This document shows positions 1-6,150 of a stretch of 7,465 bases of DNA, one piece after another. The notes beneath the pieces are model-generated. The model was not told the origin of the DNA, ran no database searches, and saw only the letters and a list, made by a program, of their open reading frames with translations. A program made the position numbers and the translations under genes. The DNA comes from Neptuniibacter sp. (GTDB lineage: Bacteria > Pseudomonadota > Gammaproteobacteria > Pseudomonadales > Balneatricaceae): NCBI GenBank assembly GCA_024686055.1, contig JAIBDV010000139.1, forward strand, positions 1 to 7,465. Reading direction: 5' to 3'. Position 1 is the stretch's first letter, and the number at the start of each line of letters is the position of its first letter.

Positions 1-1038
1 CAGATCCAGGATGCGTGGCTGTTTATCAACCAGCGCCACCACATTGATACCGAACACGCTCTCCATCTGCGTCTGGGTGAACAGATTGTTCATCACCACT
101 TCCGGCACTTCGCCGCGACGCAATTCGATGGCAACACGCATGCCTTCTTTATCGGACTCATCACGCAGATTGGTGATGCCTTCGATTTTCTTGTCTTTTA
201 CCAGCTCAGCGATCTTTTCAATCAGACGCGCTTTATTCAGCTGGTAAGGCAGCTCAGTCACAACAATCGTGGCTTTGTTTTTGCTGTCTTCTTCAATGTG
301 GTACTTGGCGCGGACATAAATACGGCCACGACCGGTACGATACGCCTGCAGAATACCCGCCCGGCCATTGATAATACCGCCGGTCGGAAAATCCGGACCC
401 GGGATATATTCCATCAGCTGATCACAATCCAGTTCAGGATTTTCAATCAGTGCCAGACAGCCCTTAACGACTTCGCTCAGGTTGTGTGGTGGAATATTGG
501 TGGCCATACCTACGGCGATGCCGGAGGAACCATTGACCAGCAGGTTCGGAATGCGCGTTGGCAGAACGTCCGGCATCTGTTCGCTGCCGTCGTAGTTCGG
601 CACGAAATCGACCGTTTCTTTGTCCAGGTCCGCCAGCATCTCATGGGAGATCTTGTCCATGCGGATCTCGGTGTATCGCATGGCTGCTGCGGAGTCGCCA
701 TCAACGGAACCAAAGTTACCCTGGCCATCAATCAGCATATAGCGCATGGAGAAATCCTGCGCCATCCGGACAATTGTTTCATAAACGGCACTATCACCAT
801 GCGGGTGATATTTACCGATCACATCGCCGACGATACGTGCCGACTTTTTATAGGGCTTGTTCCAGTCAACACCCAGTTCGTCCATGGCAAATAGCACACG
901 GCGGTGTACTGGCTTCAAACCGTCTCGTACATCCGGCAAGGCACGCCCGACAATTACGCTCATCGCGTAGTCGAGGTAGGACTGTTTTAGCTCGTCCTCG
1001 ATGTTTACCGGCAGAATCTCTTTAGCTAGATCACCCAT
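1..1038 (-). CDS. gyrA: DNA gyrase subunit A, N-terminal 346 codons (partial)
   Basis: This is the breakage-reunion subunit of DNA gyrase, the type II topoisomerase that introduces negative supercoils in an A2B2 complex with GyrB. The frame is open from the ATG at 1036-1038 to the left edge, and the stop lies outside. The N-terminus [20 protein letters not shown] matches GyrA closely. Residue numbering agrees with E. coli: the quinolone-resistance region [12 protein letters not shown] covers residues 78-89, and the DNA-cleaving tyrosine is Y122 ([10 protein letters not shown], codon at 673-675). The usual family length is about 875 residues, so roughly 40% is present: the winged-helix region and much of the tower domain. 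Position 83 is Ser, the quinolone-sensitive state in E. coli numbering. Position 87 is Glu instead of the Asp of E. coli. No good Shine-Dalgarno sits close to the ATG; a GGGG lies about 12 nt upstream. The gene is divergent from ubiG. Confidence 0.98.
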   Translation of the reverse strand, partial: MGDLAKEILPVNIEDELKQSYLDYAMSVIVGRALPDVRDGLKPVHRRVLFAMDELGVDWNKPYKKSARIVGDVIGKYHPHGDSAVYETIVRMAQDFSMRYMLIDGQGNFGSVDGDSAAAMRYTEIRMDKISHEMLADLDKETVDFVPNYDGSEQMPDVLPTRIPNLLVNGSSGIAVGMATNIPPHNLSEVVKGCLALIENPELDCDQLMEYIPGPDFPTGGIINGRAGILQAYRTGRGRIYVRAKYHIEEDSKNKATIVVTELPYQLNKARLIEKIAELVKDKKIEGITNLRDESDKEGMRVAIELRRGEVPEVVMNNLFTQTQMESVFGINVVALVDKQPRILDL

Positions 1039-1060
1039 GCGTATTGGCTACCCCAGGTTC

Positions 1061-1085
1061 CAGGCATTACGGCGCTAAGCGCCTG
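1061..1085 (-). promoter_or_regulatory. gyrA 5' leader hairpin with two alternative stems
   Basis: Within the presumed gyrA leader, 1071-1083 forms a perfect 5-bp stem with a 3-nt loop (ggcgc-taa-gcgcc). A second 5-bp pairing, caggc 1061-1065 with gcctg 1081-1085, uses part of the same right arm, so the two stems exclude each other. The structure lies between the predicted start point (about 1095) and the ATG at 1038. No terminator T-run follows, so attenuation is not indicated. A role in mRNA stability or translation is possible but is only inference from base pairing. Confidence 0.3.
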
Positions 1086-1101
1086 AATTTTCAACCGGGG
1101 G

Positions 1102-1110
1102 AGTATACCA
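1102..1110 (-). promoter_or_regulatory. Probable gyrA promoter, extended -10 element
   Basis: On the minus strand, 1110-1102 reads TGG TATACT. This is a -10 hexamer one base from the TATAAT consensus, preceded by the TGn extended -10 motif. No convincing -35 box lies 16-18 nt upstream, which fits extended -10 promoters. Transcription would start near 1095 and give a leader of about 57 nt before the gyrA ATG. In E. coli the gyrA promoter responds to supercoiling; nothing here proves the same. Confidence 0.5.
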
Positions 1111-1206
1111 CACTGGAAAAATAAGCACGCCTCTATGCACATCCCCATGACACGACTATGGAATTAACGGGCAACGCCTCTGGTTCTGTCCTCACCCTGG
1201 CGCCAG

Positions 1207-1215
1207 TGCTAGAAT
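1207..1215 (+). promoter_or_regulatory. Probable promoter of the ubiG-mupP-yciK operon, extended -10 element
   Basis: The sequence TGC TAGAAT at 1207-1215 is a good -10 hexamer with an extended TGn motif. The -35 region (around 1184-1192, ttctgtcct) is weak. Transcription would start at about 1222, leaving a short leader of roughly 27 nt before the ubiG ATG. It is the only clear -10 candidate close to ubiG on this strand. Confidence 0.45.
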
Positions 1216-1248
1216 AGCCGCCCCTCAATCTGATTGATGTAGCGCACC

Positions 1249-1965
1249 ATGAGCCAGTCCCAGAGCCAGAATGTCGACCCCAGCGAAATTGCCAAATTTG
1301 AAGAACTGGCAAACAAATGGTGGGATCGCAACAGCGAATTTAAACCCCTCCATGATATCAACCCCCTGCGCGTCAGCTTTATCGACCGCATCGGCCAGCT
1401 GGCGGGCAAAAAGGTACTGGACGTCGGCTGTGGTGGCGGCATTCTGTCAGAGTCCATGGCCCAGCGTGGCGCTGAGGTATCTGGTATTGATATGGGCGAA
1501 GCGCCGCTGAAAGTGGCCAAGCTGCACGGGCTGGAGAGCGGCGTAAAAGTAAACTACCGCCGCATTACCGTGGAAGAGCTGGCCGAACAGGAAGCCGGCA
1601 GCTACGACGTGGTCACCTGCATGGAAATGCTCGAGCACGTACCGGACCCCTCATCCATCGTTCGCGCCTGCGCAAAGCTGACAAAACCGGGCGGCAAGCT
1701 GTTCTTCTCCACCCTGAACCGCAATCCGAAAAGCTACCTGTTTGCTATTGTCGGCGCGGAAAAGATACTGAAACTGGTGCCCAACGGCACCCATGATTTC
1801 GACAAATTTATCCGCCCCTCCGAGCTGGGTAACTGGATCCGCGAAGCAGGCCTGCGCTCCACCGAACTGACCGGGCTGGTGTACAACCCGCTAACCAAAA
1901 CTTACCGCCTGAACCCGCGTGATCTGGATGTAAACTACATGATCGCCACGGAAAAACCGGAGTAA
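1249..1965 (+). CDS. ubiG: Ubiquinone biosynthesis O-methyltransferase
   Basis: UbiG is a class I SAM-dependent methyltransferase that performs both O-methylations of ubiquinone synthesis: on the polyprenyl-hydroxyphenol intermediate and on demethylubiquinol. It acts at the inner membrane surface. The 238-residue product is close to the 240 of E. coli. SAM-binding motif I is LDVGCGGG (57-64), followed by the acidic residue D81 in GIDMGE. The motif II region is [16 protein letters not shown] (119-134) and motif III is [12 protein letters not shown] (144-155). The N-terminal [10 protein letters not shown] (17-26) is characteristic of UbiG. The ATG at 1249 has no strong Shine-Dalgarno, but no alternative start gives the conserved N-terminus. 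It is divergent from gyrA as in E. coli and is followed after 5 bp by mupP. Confidence 0.97.
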   Translation: MSQSQSQNVDPSEIAKFEELANKWWDRNSEFKPLHDINPLRVSFIDRIGQLAGKKVLDVGCGGGILSESMAQRGAEVSGIDMGEAPLKVAKLHGLESGVKVNYRRITVEELAEQEAGSYDVVTCMEMLEHVPDPSSIVRACAKLTKPGGKLFFSTLNRNPKSYLFAIVGAEKILKLVPNGTHDFDKFIRPSELGNWIREAGLRSTELTGLVYNPLTKTYRLNPRDLDVNYMIATEKPE

Positions 1966-1970
1966 CCCCC

Positions 1971-2648
1971 ATGGCCACTGCACTGGACGCTGTGCTGTTT
2001 GACCTGGACGGAACCCTGCTGGATACCGCGCCGGATTTCCACTGGACCCTCAACGCCCTGCTGGCTGAAGAAGGCCAGCCTGCGATGGACTACGCCACCC
2101 TGCGCAGCCATGTCTCTGCTGGTGCCCGCGCCATGGTACAAGCGGGCTTTGAGCTGAGCCTGGATGACCCATCTTTCGACCGTCTGCACCAGCGCATGCT
2201 GGCACTGTATGCCAGCCACCTGGCCGTGGACACGGTATTGTTTGACGGCCTGGACAGTACTCTGCAGGCGCTGGAGAGCGCGGGTATCGCCTGGGGTATT
2301 GTCACCAACAAACCCGAACTCTACACCCGCCCACTGCTCGAAGGGCTGAACCTGACAGAGCGGGCCGCCAGCGTGATCTGCCCGGACCACGTCAATCAGC
2401 GCAAGCCAGACCCGGAATCGCTGTTTATGGCCTGCCGTCAGATCAACGCTCGCCCGCAGCACTGCGTGTACGTTGGTGATCATATCCGTGATATCGAAGC
2501 GGGCCGCCGAGCCGGTATGTGCACGATTGCCGCCGGTTACGGCTATATTAATGCCAGCGACAGCGTTGCCAGCTGGCAGGCAGATCACATCATCACGCAC
2601 GGTAATGAACTGCTGCCGTTGCTAAACTCACTCTATTCACTGGACTGA
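1971..2648 (+). CDS. mupP: HAD-superfamily phosphatase, probable N-acetylmuramic acid 6-phosphate phosphatase
   Basis: This is a HAD-like hydrolase of the phosphoglycolate-phosphatase (Gph) group. In Pseudomonas the gene at this position, between ubiG and yciK, is MupP. MupP dephosphorylates MurNAc-6-phosphate so that AmgK and MurU can return it to UDP-MurNAc in cell-wall recycling. The four HAD motifs are present. Motif I is FDLDGTLLD, with nucleophile D11 and acid/base D13. Motif II is VTNKPE, with T112. Motif III is QRKPDP, with K145. Motif IV is YVGDHIRD, with D170 and D174. A helical cap lies between motifs I and II. The protein has 225 residues and no signal peptide, so it is cytosolic. 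A clear GGAG at 1959-1962, overlapping the end of ubiG, sits 8 nt before the ATG, which suggests translational coupling. The alternative is a true phosphoglycolate phosphatase; gene order favours MupP. Confidence 0.85.
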   Translation: MATALDAVLFDLDGTLLDTAPDFHWTLNALLAEEGQPAMDYATLRSHVSAGARAMVQAGFELSLDDPSFDRLHQRMLALYASHLAVDTVLFDGLDSTLQALESAGIAWGIVTNKPELYTRPLLEGLNLTERAASVICPDHVNQRKPDPESLFMACRQINARPQHCVYVGDHIRDIEAGRRAGMCTIAAGYGYINASDSVASWQADHIITHGNELLPLLNSLYSLD

Positions 2649-2663
2649 TAAGGTCGCTTTGCT

Positions 2664-3404
2664 ATGTACGATTATCAAGCCCCCGAACAACTGCTAAAAG
2701 ACCGTGTAATCCTGGTAACCGGTGCTGGTGACGGTATCGGACGCGCAGCGGCCAAAGCCTACGCCGCCGCCGGTGCCACCGTGGTGCTGCTGGGCCGCAC
2801 GCTGGAAAAGCTGGAACAGGTCTATGACGAGATCGAAGCCGCCGGGCACCCCCAGCCTGCGCTGGTGCCTCTGAACCTGGAAAGTGCTTCCGAGCACGAC
2901 TATCAGGAACTGGCCGCCAAGCTGGAAACGGAATTTGGCCGTCTCGATGGCCTGCTGAACAACGCCAGCATTCTCGGCCTGCGTACCCCGATTGACGGCT
3001 ATGACGCCTCCACCTGGCAGCAGGTGATGCAGATTAACGTCAACGGCGCTTTTTTGCTGACCCAGGCCATGCTGCCACTGCTGAAAGAGTCCGACGATGC
3101 CTCGGTGATCTTCACCTCCTCCGGTGTGGGTCGTAAGGGCCGTGCTTACTGGGGTGCCTACGCGGTGTCCAAGTTCGCCACCGAAGGTCTGATGCAGGTG
3201 CTGGCCGATGAAGTCGACGGTATCAGCAATATCCGGGTGAACAGCATTAACCCCGGTGCCACCCGCACCAATATGCGCACCACCGCCTACCCCGGTGAGC
3301 CACCAACCACCAATCCAACCCCGGACGATATTATGCCGCTGTATCTGTTCCTGATGGGGCCGGACAGCAAGGGCACCCAGGGCCAGTCGCTGGACGCCCA
3401 GTAA
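2664..3404 (+). CDS. yciK: YciK-family short-chain dehydrogenase/reductase
   Basis: This is a classical SDR oxidoreductase, closely similar to E. coli YciK, whose physiological substrate is not well established. It is 246 residues long. The Rossmann cofactor motif TGAGDGIG is at 19-26, and NNA at 99-101 stabilises the central sheet. The catalytic tetrad is N125 (INVNG), S153 (FTSSGVG), Y166 and K170 (GAYAVSKF). The segment R191-R201 (RVNSINPGATR) is the usual SDR region after the active site. R45 after the second strand (LLGRT) suggests NADP(H) preference, which is inference. The start follows mupP by 15 bp with an AAGG about 10 nt upstream. The gene is last in the ubiG operon and is closed by the hairpin at 3425-3454. 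The product ends at SLDAQ, slightly shorter than the 252 residues in E. coli. Confidence 0.92.
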   Translation: MYDYQAPEQLLKDRVILVTGAGDGIGRAAAKAYAAAGATVVLLGRTLEKLEQVYDEIEAAGHPQPALVPLNLESASEHDYQELAAKLETEFGRLDGLLNNASILGLRTPIDGYDASTWQQVMQINVNGAFLLTQAMLPLLKESDDASVIFTSSGVGRKGRAYWGAYAVSKFATEGLMQVLADEVDGISNIRVNSINPGATRTNMRTTAYPGEPPTTNPTPDDIMPLYLFLMGPDSKGTQGQSLDAQ

Positions 3405-3424
3405 GTTTTCAGCGCCCAGAACGT

Positions 3425-3454
3425 AAAAACCCGATCACATGGATCGGGTTTTTT
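3425..3454. terminator. Bidirectional intrinsic terminator between yciK and phnN
   Basis: A perfect stem pairs cccgatc (3430-3436) with gatcggg (3442-3448) around the loop acatg. Five flanking A residues (3425-3429) pair with Ts (3449-3453), extending it to 12 bp. The T-run 3449-3454 serves the plus strand (yciK), and the A-run serves as the T-run for the minus strand (phnN). The hairpin lies 20 bp after the yciK stop and 19 bp after the phnN stop. This is the classical layout of a shared terminator between convergent operons. Confidence 0.92.
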
Positions 3455-3473
3455 GTCGCTGCTGGCTGGCGAG

Positions 3474-4040
3474 TCAGACCGCTGGCTGCCAGCCCTGACT
3501 GATCACAATATCCAGTAGCGCTGCCACGCCCTGCGCCAGCGAACCACTGTTATCCACCCGGTAACTATCCGCAGGCAGGGTCTGCATCAGCTGAGCATGG
3601 CGGTCCAGCCGTCGTTCAACCTCTTCCGACGTCTCCCGCCCCCGCTGTGTCAGCCGCGCGCGCAGCAGCTCACTATCAACATCCACCAGAATCGGCACCA
3701 GCTCATCGTATAACGCCAGCGCCTGAGGCAGGTATTCCCGCGAGCCATTGACGATTACATTGATACCCTGATCCAGCCAGCTATCCAGCTCACTGCCAAT
3801 GGCATAACGATAGCCGTGGGAGTCCCATTGCATGGCAAACATGCCCAATTCACCTCGCTGAGCAAACTCCGCCTCGCTGAGATGGATATGATTCTCCCCG
3901 CCCACATCTGCGGCACGGGTGATATAGCGATGCGCCACACAACAGCGGTGGTGGGGCATCAAGCCCGCCCGACAACCCGTTAACAGGCTGTCTTTACCGG
4001 AGCCCGAGGCCCCCACCAGATAAAACAACGTTCCGCTCAT
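3474..4040 (-). CDS. phnN: Ribose 1,5-bisphosphate phosphokinase
   Basis: PhnN uses ATP to convert ribose 1,5-bisphosphate to 5-phosphoribosyl 1-diphosphate (PRPP), recovering the sugar released in the C-P lyase pathway. It is a guanylate-kinase-like P-loop protein. GASGSGKDS (10-18) is the Walker A loop, with the D-S ending typical of PhnN. AHRYITR (36-42), the ENHI segment (49-52) and VNGSREYLPQA (97-107) are family signatures. The lid-type arginines lie in RLTQRGRE (129-136). The ATG at 4038-4040 gives 188 residues, near the 185 of E. coli, and starts MSGTLFYLVG like its homologues. The frame stays open farther upstream, but that stretch lies in the repeat and is not PhnN-like. A GGA lies about 8 nt before the start. 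It is the last gene of the phn operon, 137 bp after phnM, with a REP doublet in the gap. Confidence 0.94.
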   Translation of the reverse strand: MSGTLFYLVGASGSGKDSLLTGCRAGLMPHHRCCVAHRYITRAADVGGENHIHLSEAEFAQRGELGMFAMQWDSHGYRYAIGSELDSWLDQGINVIVNGSREYLPQALALYDELVPILVDVDSELLRARLTQRGRETSEEVERRLDRHAQLMQTLPADSYRVDNSGSLAQGVAALLDIVISQGWQPAV

Positions 4041-4085
4041 GTTCAGTCCAATTTGAGATATATGCATTACCACGCAGAGCTGCTT

Positions 4086-4155
4086 TGTAGCAGCTCGCTC
4101 CGCGAGCGTCTGACTCACAGCGCTGCCCCTGACGCCCGTGAAACGAGCTGCTACA
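4086..4155. repeat. REP doublet (BIME-like), copy A, in the phnM-phnN gap
   Basis: The 70-bp element has two 25-nt units in inverted orientation, 4086-4110 (plus) and 4131-4155 (minus), around a 20-nt spacer. Its outer 12 bp (tgtagcagctcg against cgagctgctaca) are a perfect inverted repeat. The left unit contains a perfect 6-bp stem, gctcgc (4093-4098) with gcgagc (4102-4107), loop tcc. The right unit makes the same stem with one G-T wobble. The spacer contains the palindrome cagcgctg (4118-4125). Each unit begins T-GTAG, the head motif of REPs mobilised by RAYT transposases. The left unit is identical over 25 nt to 6069-6093. No RAYT gene is in the window. The element lies 22 nt after the phnM stop and 45 nt before the phnN start. 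Confidence 0.88.
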
Positions 4156-4177
4156 GAATCGTGTCAGGTGATACCGG

Positions 4178-5329
4178 TTAAAACACCCGCTTACCCGCAC
4201 ACCAGACCCGCTCCACTAGCGGCAGTGCTGCATCCGGTTTCACTTCCACCAGATCCGCCCGTTTTCCCACCGCCAGAGTGCCACGATCATCCAGCCCGGC
4301 CGCCTGAGCCGGATTAGCCGTCACCAGCGCGATCGCCTGTGGCAGGTCGTAGCCATTATCCAGCCGGGCGATCCGGAACGCTGCCTGCAGCAACGACGAA
4401 GGATAGTAATCCGAGCTGAGAATATCCAGACAGCCCAGTCGGGCCAGCTCATGAGCCGCCACATTACCGGAGTGAGACCCCCCACGCACCACATTCGGCG
4501 CACCCATCAGCACTTTCAAGCCCAGCCGGTGCGAGGCCTGGGCTGCTTCGACGGTGGTCGGAAACTCTGCCACTTTCATATTAAAGCTGGCGGACTCCTG
4601 GGCATGGGCCAGGGTGGCATCATCATGACTGGCCAGTGCAATCCCCCGCTCATCACAGGCGGCACAGATGGTGCGGCGAAAGCGATCCGCAAATTCAGCA
4701 CTGTTAGCCTGTTGTTCGACGATAAATATATCCATCTGTTCATCCGTGAGGCTATATTTTCCCTGATAATAGTCACGGTACTTCTGAATATTCTCCGCCG
4801 GAAACTGGCGCTGACCTGGCGCATGGTCCATCACCGACACCAGCCCCACCCCTGGCGTGTCGATAAAGCGCTCGAAGAATGCCATCAACCCCGGAAAGCT
4901 GACTTCGCAACGCAGATGCAACAGATGCTGCACCCGGTTACGCCCGGCCTGCTCTGACTCAACAATCGCCGCAACCATCGCCTCCAGCTTCTCTACCCGC
5001 GTGCTGTCGCCGATCACATCGCCCAGCGCTACTGAGTCAAACACTGTGGTGATCCCCGCCGCGACCAGCTGGGCATCGTGGGTCATCATCGCCATCTCGG
5101 CAGGCCAGTCCACCTTGGGCCGTGGGGTGAAATATTTTTCCTGATTATCGGTATGCAGCTCAACCAGCCCAGGCAGCAGATAGTGACCGCCCAGGTCTTC
5201 TGCCTGGGGAGCCGTGCTGATCTGTTCATTGATATCGGTTATCACGCCATTATTCATCACCAGAGTACCGGTGATCTCCCGGTCAGCCAGTACCAGCCGG
5301 GCATTGGTCAGAATCTGTTCGTTGTTCAT
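4178..5329 (-). CDS. phnM: Alpha-D-ribose 1-methylphosphonate 5-triphosphate diphosphatase
   Basis: PhnM is an amidohydrolase-superfamily enzyme that cleaves pyrophosphate from ribose-1-phosphonate 5-triphosphate, giving the 5-phosphate substrate of PhnJ. The product is 383 residues, compared with about 378 in E. coli. The metal-binding HxD (H59, D61) sits in LLPGLVELHTDN, followed by the hallmark FTPRPKVDWP (67-76). Other active-site candidates are H139 in LHLRCE, H169 in MDHAPGQRQF, the H235-D236-D237 triad in ASHDDAT, and D307 in LSSDYYP. The C-terminal RADLVEVK strand closes the small beta-sandwich domain. The ATG at 5327-5329 gives the expected MNNEQILTNARLVL start and has AAGAGA about 7 nt upstream. 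It follows phnL by 26 bp, so it is probably cotranscribed with it. Confidence 0.96.
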   Translation of the reverse strand: MNNEQILTNARLVLADREITGTLVMNNGVITDINEQISTAPQAEDLGGHYLLPGLVELHTDNQEKYFTPRPKVDWPAEMAMMTHDAQLVAAGITTVFDSVALGDVIGDSTRVEKLEAMVAAIVESEQAGRNRVQHLLHLRCEVSFPGLMAFFERFIDTPGVGLVSVMDHAPGQRQFPAENIQKYRDYYQGKYSLTDEQMDIFIVEQQANSAEFADRFRRTICAACDERGIALASHDDATLAHAQESASFNMKVAEFPTTVEAAQASHRLGLKVLMGAPNVVRGGSHSGNVAAHELARLGCLDILSSDYYPSSLLQAAFRIARLDNGYDLPQAIALVTANPAQAAGLDDRGTLAVGKRADLVEVKPDAALPLVERVWCAGKRVF

Positions 5330-5355
5330 CACGTTTCTCTTATCCACTGCGTGCT

Positions 5356-6042
5356 TCAGATAGCACGGATATCAACCAGCCGATCCGCCACCGCTTCACG
5401 AACATCTTCATCATGGAAGATTCCCACCACCGCTGCGCCACGGGCCTTGGCCTCGTTAATCAGCTGCACCACCACCTGACGGTTCGCCGCATCCAGTGAG
5501 GCGGTCGGCTCATCCAGCAGCAGAATCGGGTAATCAACGATAAAACCACGGGCAATATTGACCCGCTGTTGCTCACCGCCAGAGAACGTACTGGGCGACA
5601 GGCTCCACAGCCGCTCGGGTACATTCAGCCGACTGAGCAGGTCTTTGGCTTTGTCTTCACACACCGCCTCATCAACTCCCAGATCCAGCAGTGGCTGCAT
5701 CACCACCTGCAGCGTCGGAATACGTGGAATCACCCGTAAAAACTGCGAGACATAACCCACCGTGCGCTCGCGCAGCGCCAGAATCCGCCGGGGAAGCGCC
5801 GTGGTAATATCCACCCTCTGCTCACCATCACGCAGCACAATGCTGCCGCTACTGACGGCATAGTTGGCATATAACGCCTTGAGCAGGGTGCTTTTCCCGG
5901 CACCGGACTGGCCGTGCAGCACAACGCATTCACCCGCCACCACCTGCAACTGCACCGCTTCCAGCACACTGAAGCTGGCACCGCCCTGGTTGTGCAGGGT
6001 GAAGGATTTCTCCACCCCGCGTACATCAATCATGATTGTCAT
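5356..6042 (-). CDS. phnL: C-P lyase ABC-type ATPase PhnL
   Basis: PhnL is an ABC-type ATPase without a membrane partner that belongs to the C-P lyase machinery. With PhnG, PhnH and PhnI it is needed to make ribose 1-phosphonate 5-triphosphate from ATP and phosphonate, and it is reported to pair with PhnK on the core complex. From the ATG at 6040-6042 the product is 228 residues (E. coli 226). Walker A is GQSGAGKST (44-52), the Q-loop glutamine is Q100, the signature is FSGGEQQR (153-160), Walker B is ILLLDEP (173-179) and the switch histidine is H210. No membrane segments are seen. A longer in-frame start (GTG at 6121-6123) would read through the REP and is unlikely. The ribosome site is weak (GAG about 9 nt upstream). 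A 108-bp gap holding REP copy B separates it from phnK. Confidence 0.95.
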   Translation of the reverse strand: MTIMIDVRGVEKSFTLHNQGGASFSVLEAVQLQVVAGECVVLHGQSGAGKSTLLKALYANYAVSSGSIVLRDGEQRVDITTALPRRILALRERTVGYVSQFLRVIPRIPTLQVVMQPLLDLGVDEAVCEDKAKDLLSRLNVPERLWSLSPSTFSGGEQQRVNIARGFIVDYPILLLDEPTASLDAANRQVVVQLINEAKARGAAVVGIFHDEDVREAVADRLVDIRAI

Positions 6043-6068
6043 TGTTTTGTTCTCTTTTTCCTGCCCGC

Positions 6069-6139
6069 TGTAGCAGCTCGCTCCGCGAGCGTCCGGAACT
6101 GCGCTCCGCGTTCTGACGCGCACGGAGTGCGCTGCTACA
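6069..6139. repeat. REP doublet (BIME-like), copy B, in the phnK-phnL gap
   Basis: The 71-bp element is built like the copy at 4086-4155, with units 6069-6093 (plus) and 6115-6139 (minus) around a 21-nt spacer. The outer ends (tgtagcagc against gctgctaca) pair perfectly. The left unit has the stem 6076-6081/6085-6090. The right unit has the stem gcgcac (6118-6123) with gtgcgc (6127-6132) around the loop gga. The spacer itself can fold (gaac 6096-6099 with gttc 6110-6113, with gcg/cgc inside), so the single strand could form three arms closed by an outer stem. The right unit differs from the left at four positions that make up two complete base pairs. It begins 11 nt after the phnK stop codon and ends 26 nt before the phnL start. 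Confidence 0.88.
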
Positions 6140-6150
6140 ACATGCCGACA

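Noticed and set aside
298..894. 198-residue open frame on the plus strand
   Set aside because: It lies wholly antisense to gyrA, whose frame is intact and highly conserved; its composition is typical of a shadow frame in GC-rich DNA.
1935..2600. 221-residue open frame on the minus strand
   Set aside because: It is antisense to mupP and overlaps the end of ubiG. All HAD motifs are in the plus-strand frame, and the minus frame has no recognisable domain.
3430..3448. Two GATC sites in the terminator stem as a possible Dam-controlled switch
   Set aside because: The palindromic stem produces both sites automatically, and no promoter or regulatory site overlaps them.
4086..4155. Intrinsic terminator within the phn operon
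   Set aside because: The hairpins are GC-rich but no T-run follows on the minus strand, and phnN downstream belongs to the same pathway; a REP element explains the structure better.
4451..4957. 168-residue open frame on the plus strand
   Set aside because: Antisense to phnM, with no family resemblance and no ribosome site of note.
6069..6139. tRNA-like gene suggested by the cloverleaf folding
   Set aside because: There is no recognisable D- or T-loop consensus, anticodon arm or CCA end, and both halves are copies of a repeat found again at 4086-4155.
4086..6139. CRISPR-like direct repeat (25 nt identical at 4086 and 6069)
   Set aside because: The two copies are almost 2 kb apart, each is part of an inverted doublet in a separate gene gap, and there is no regular spacer array or cas gene.
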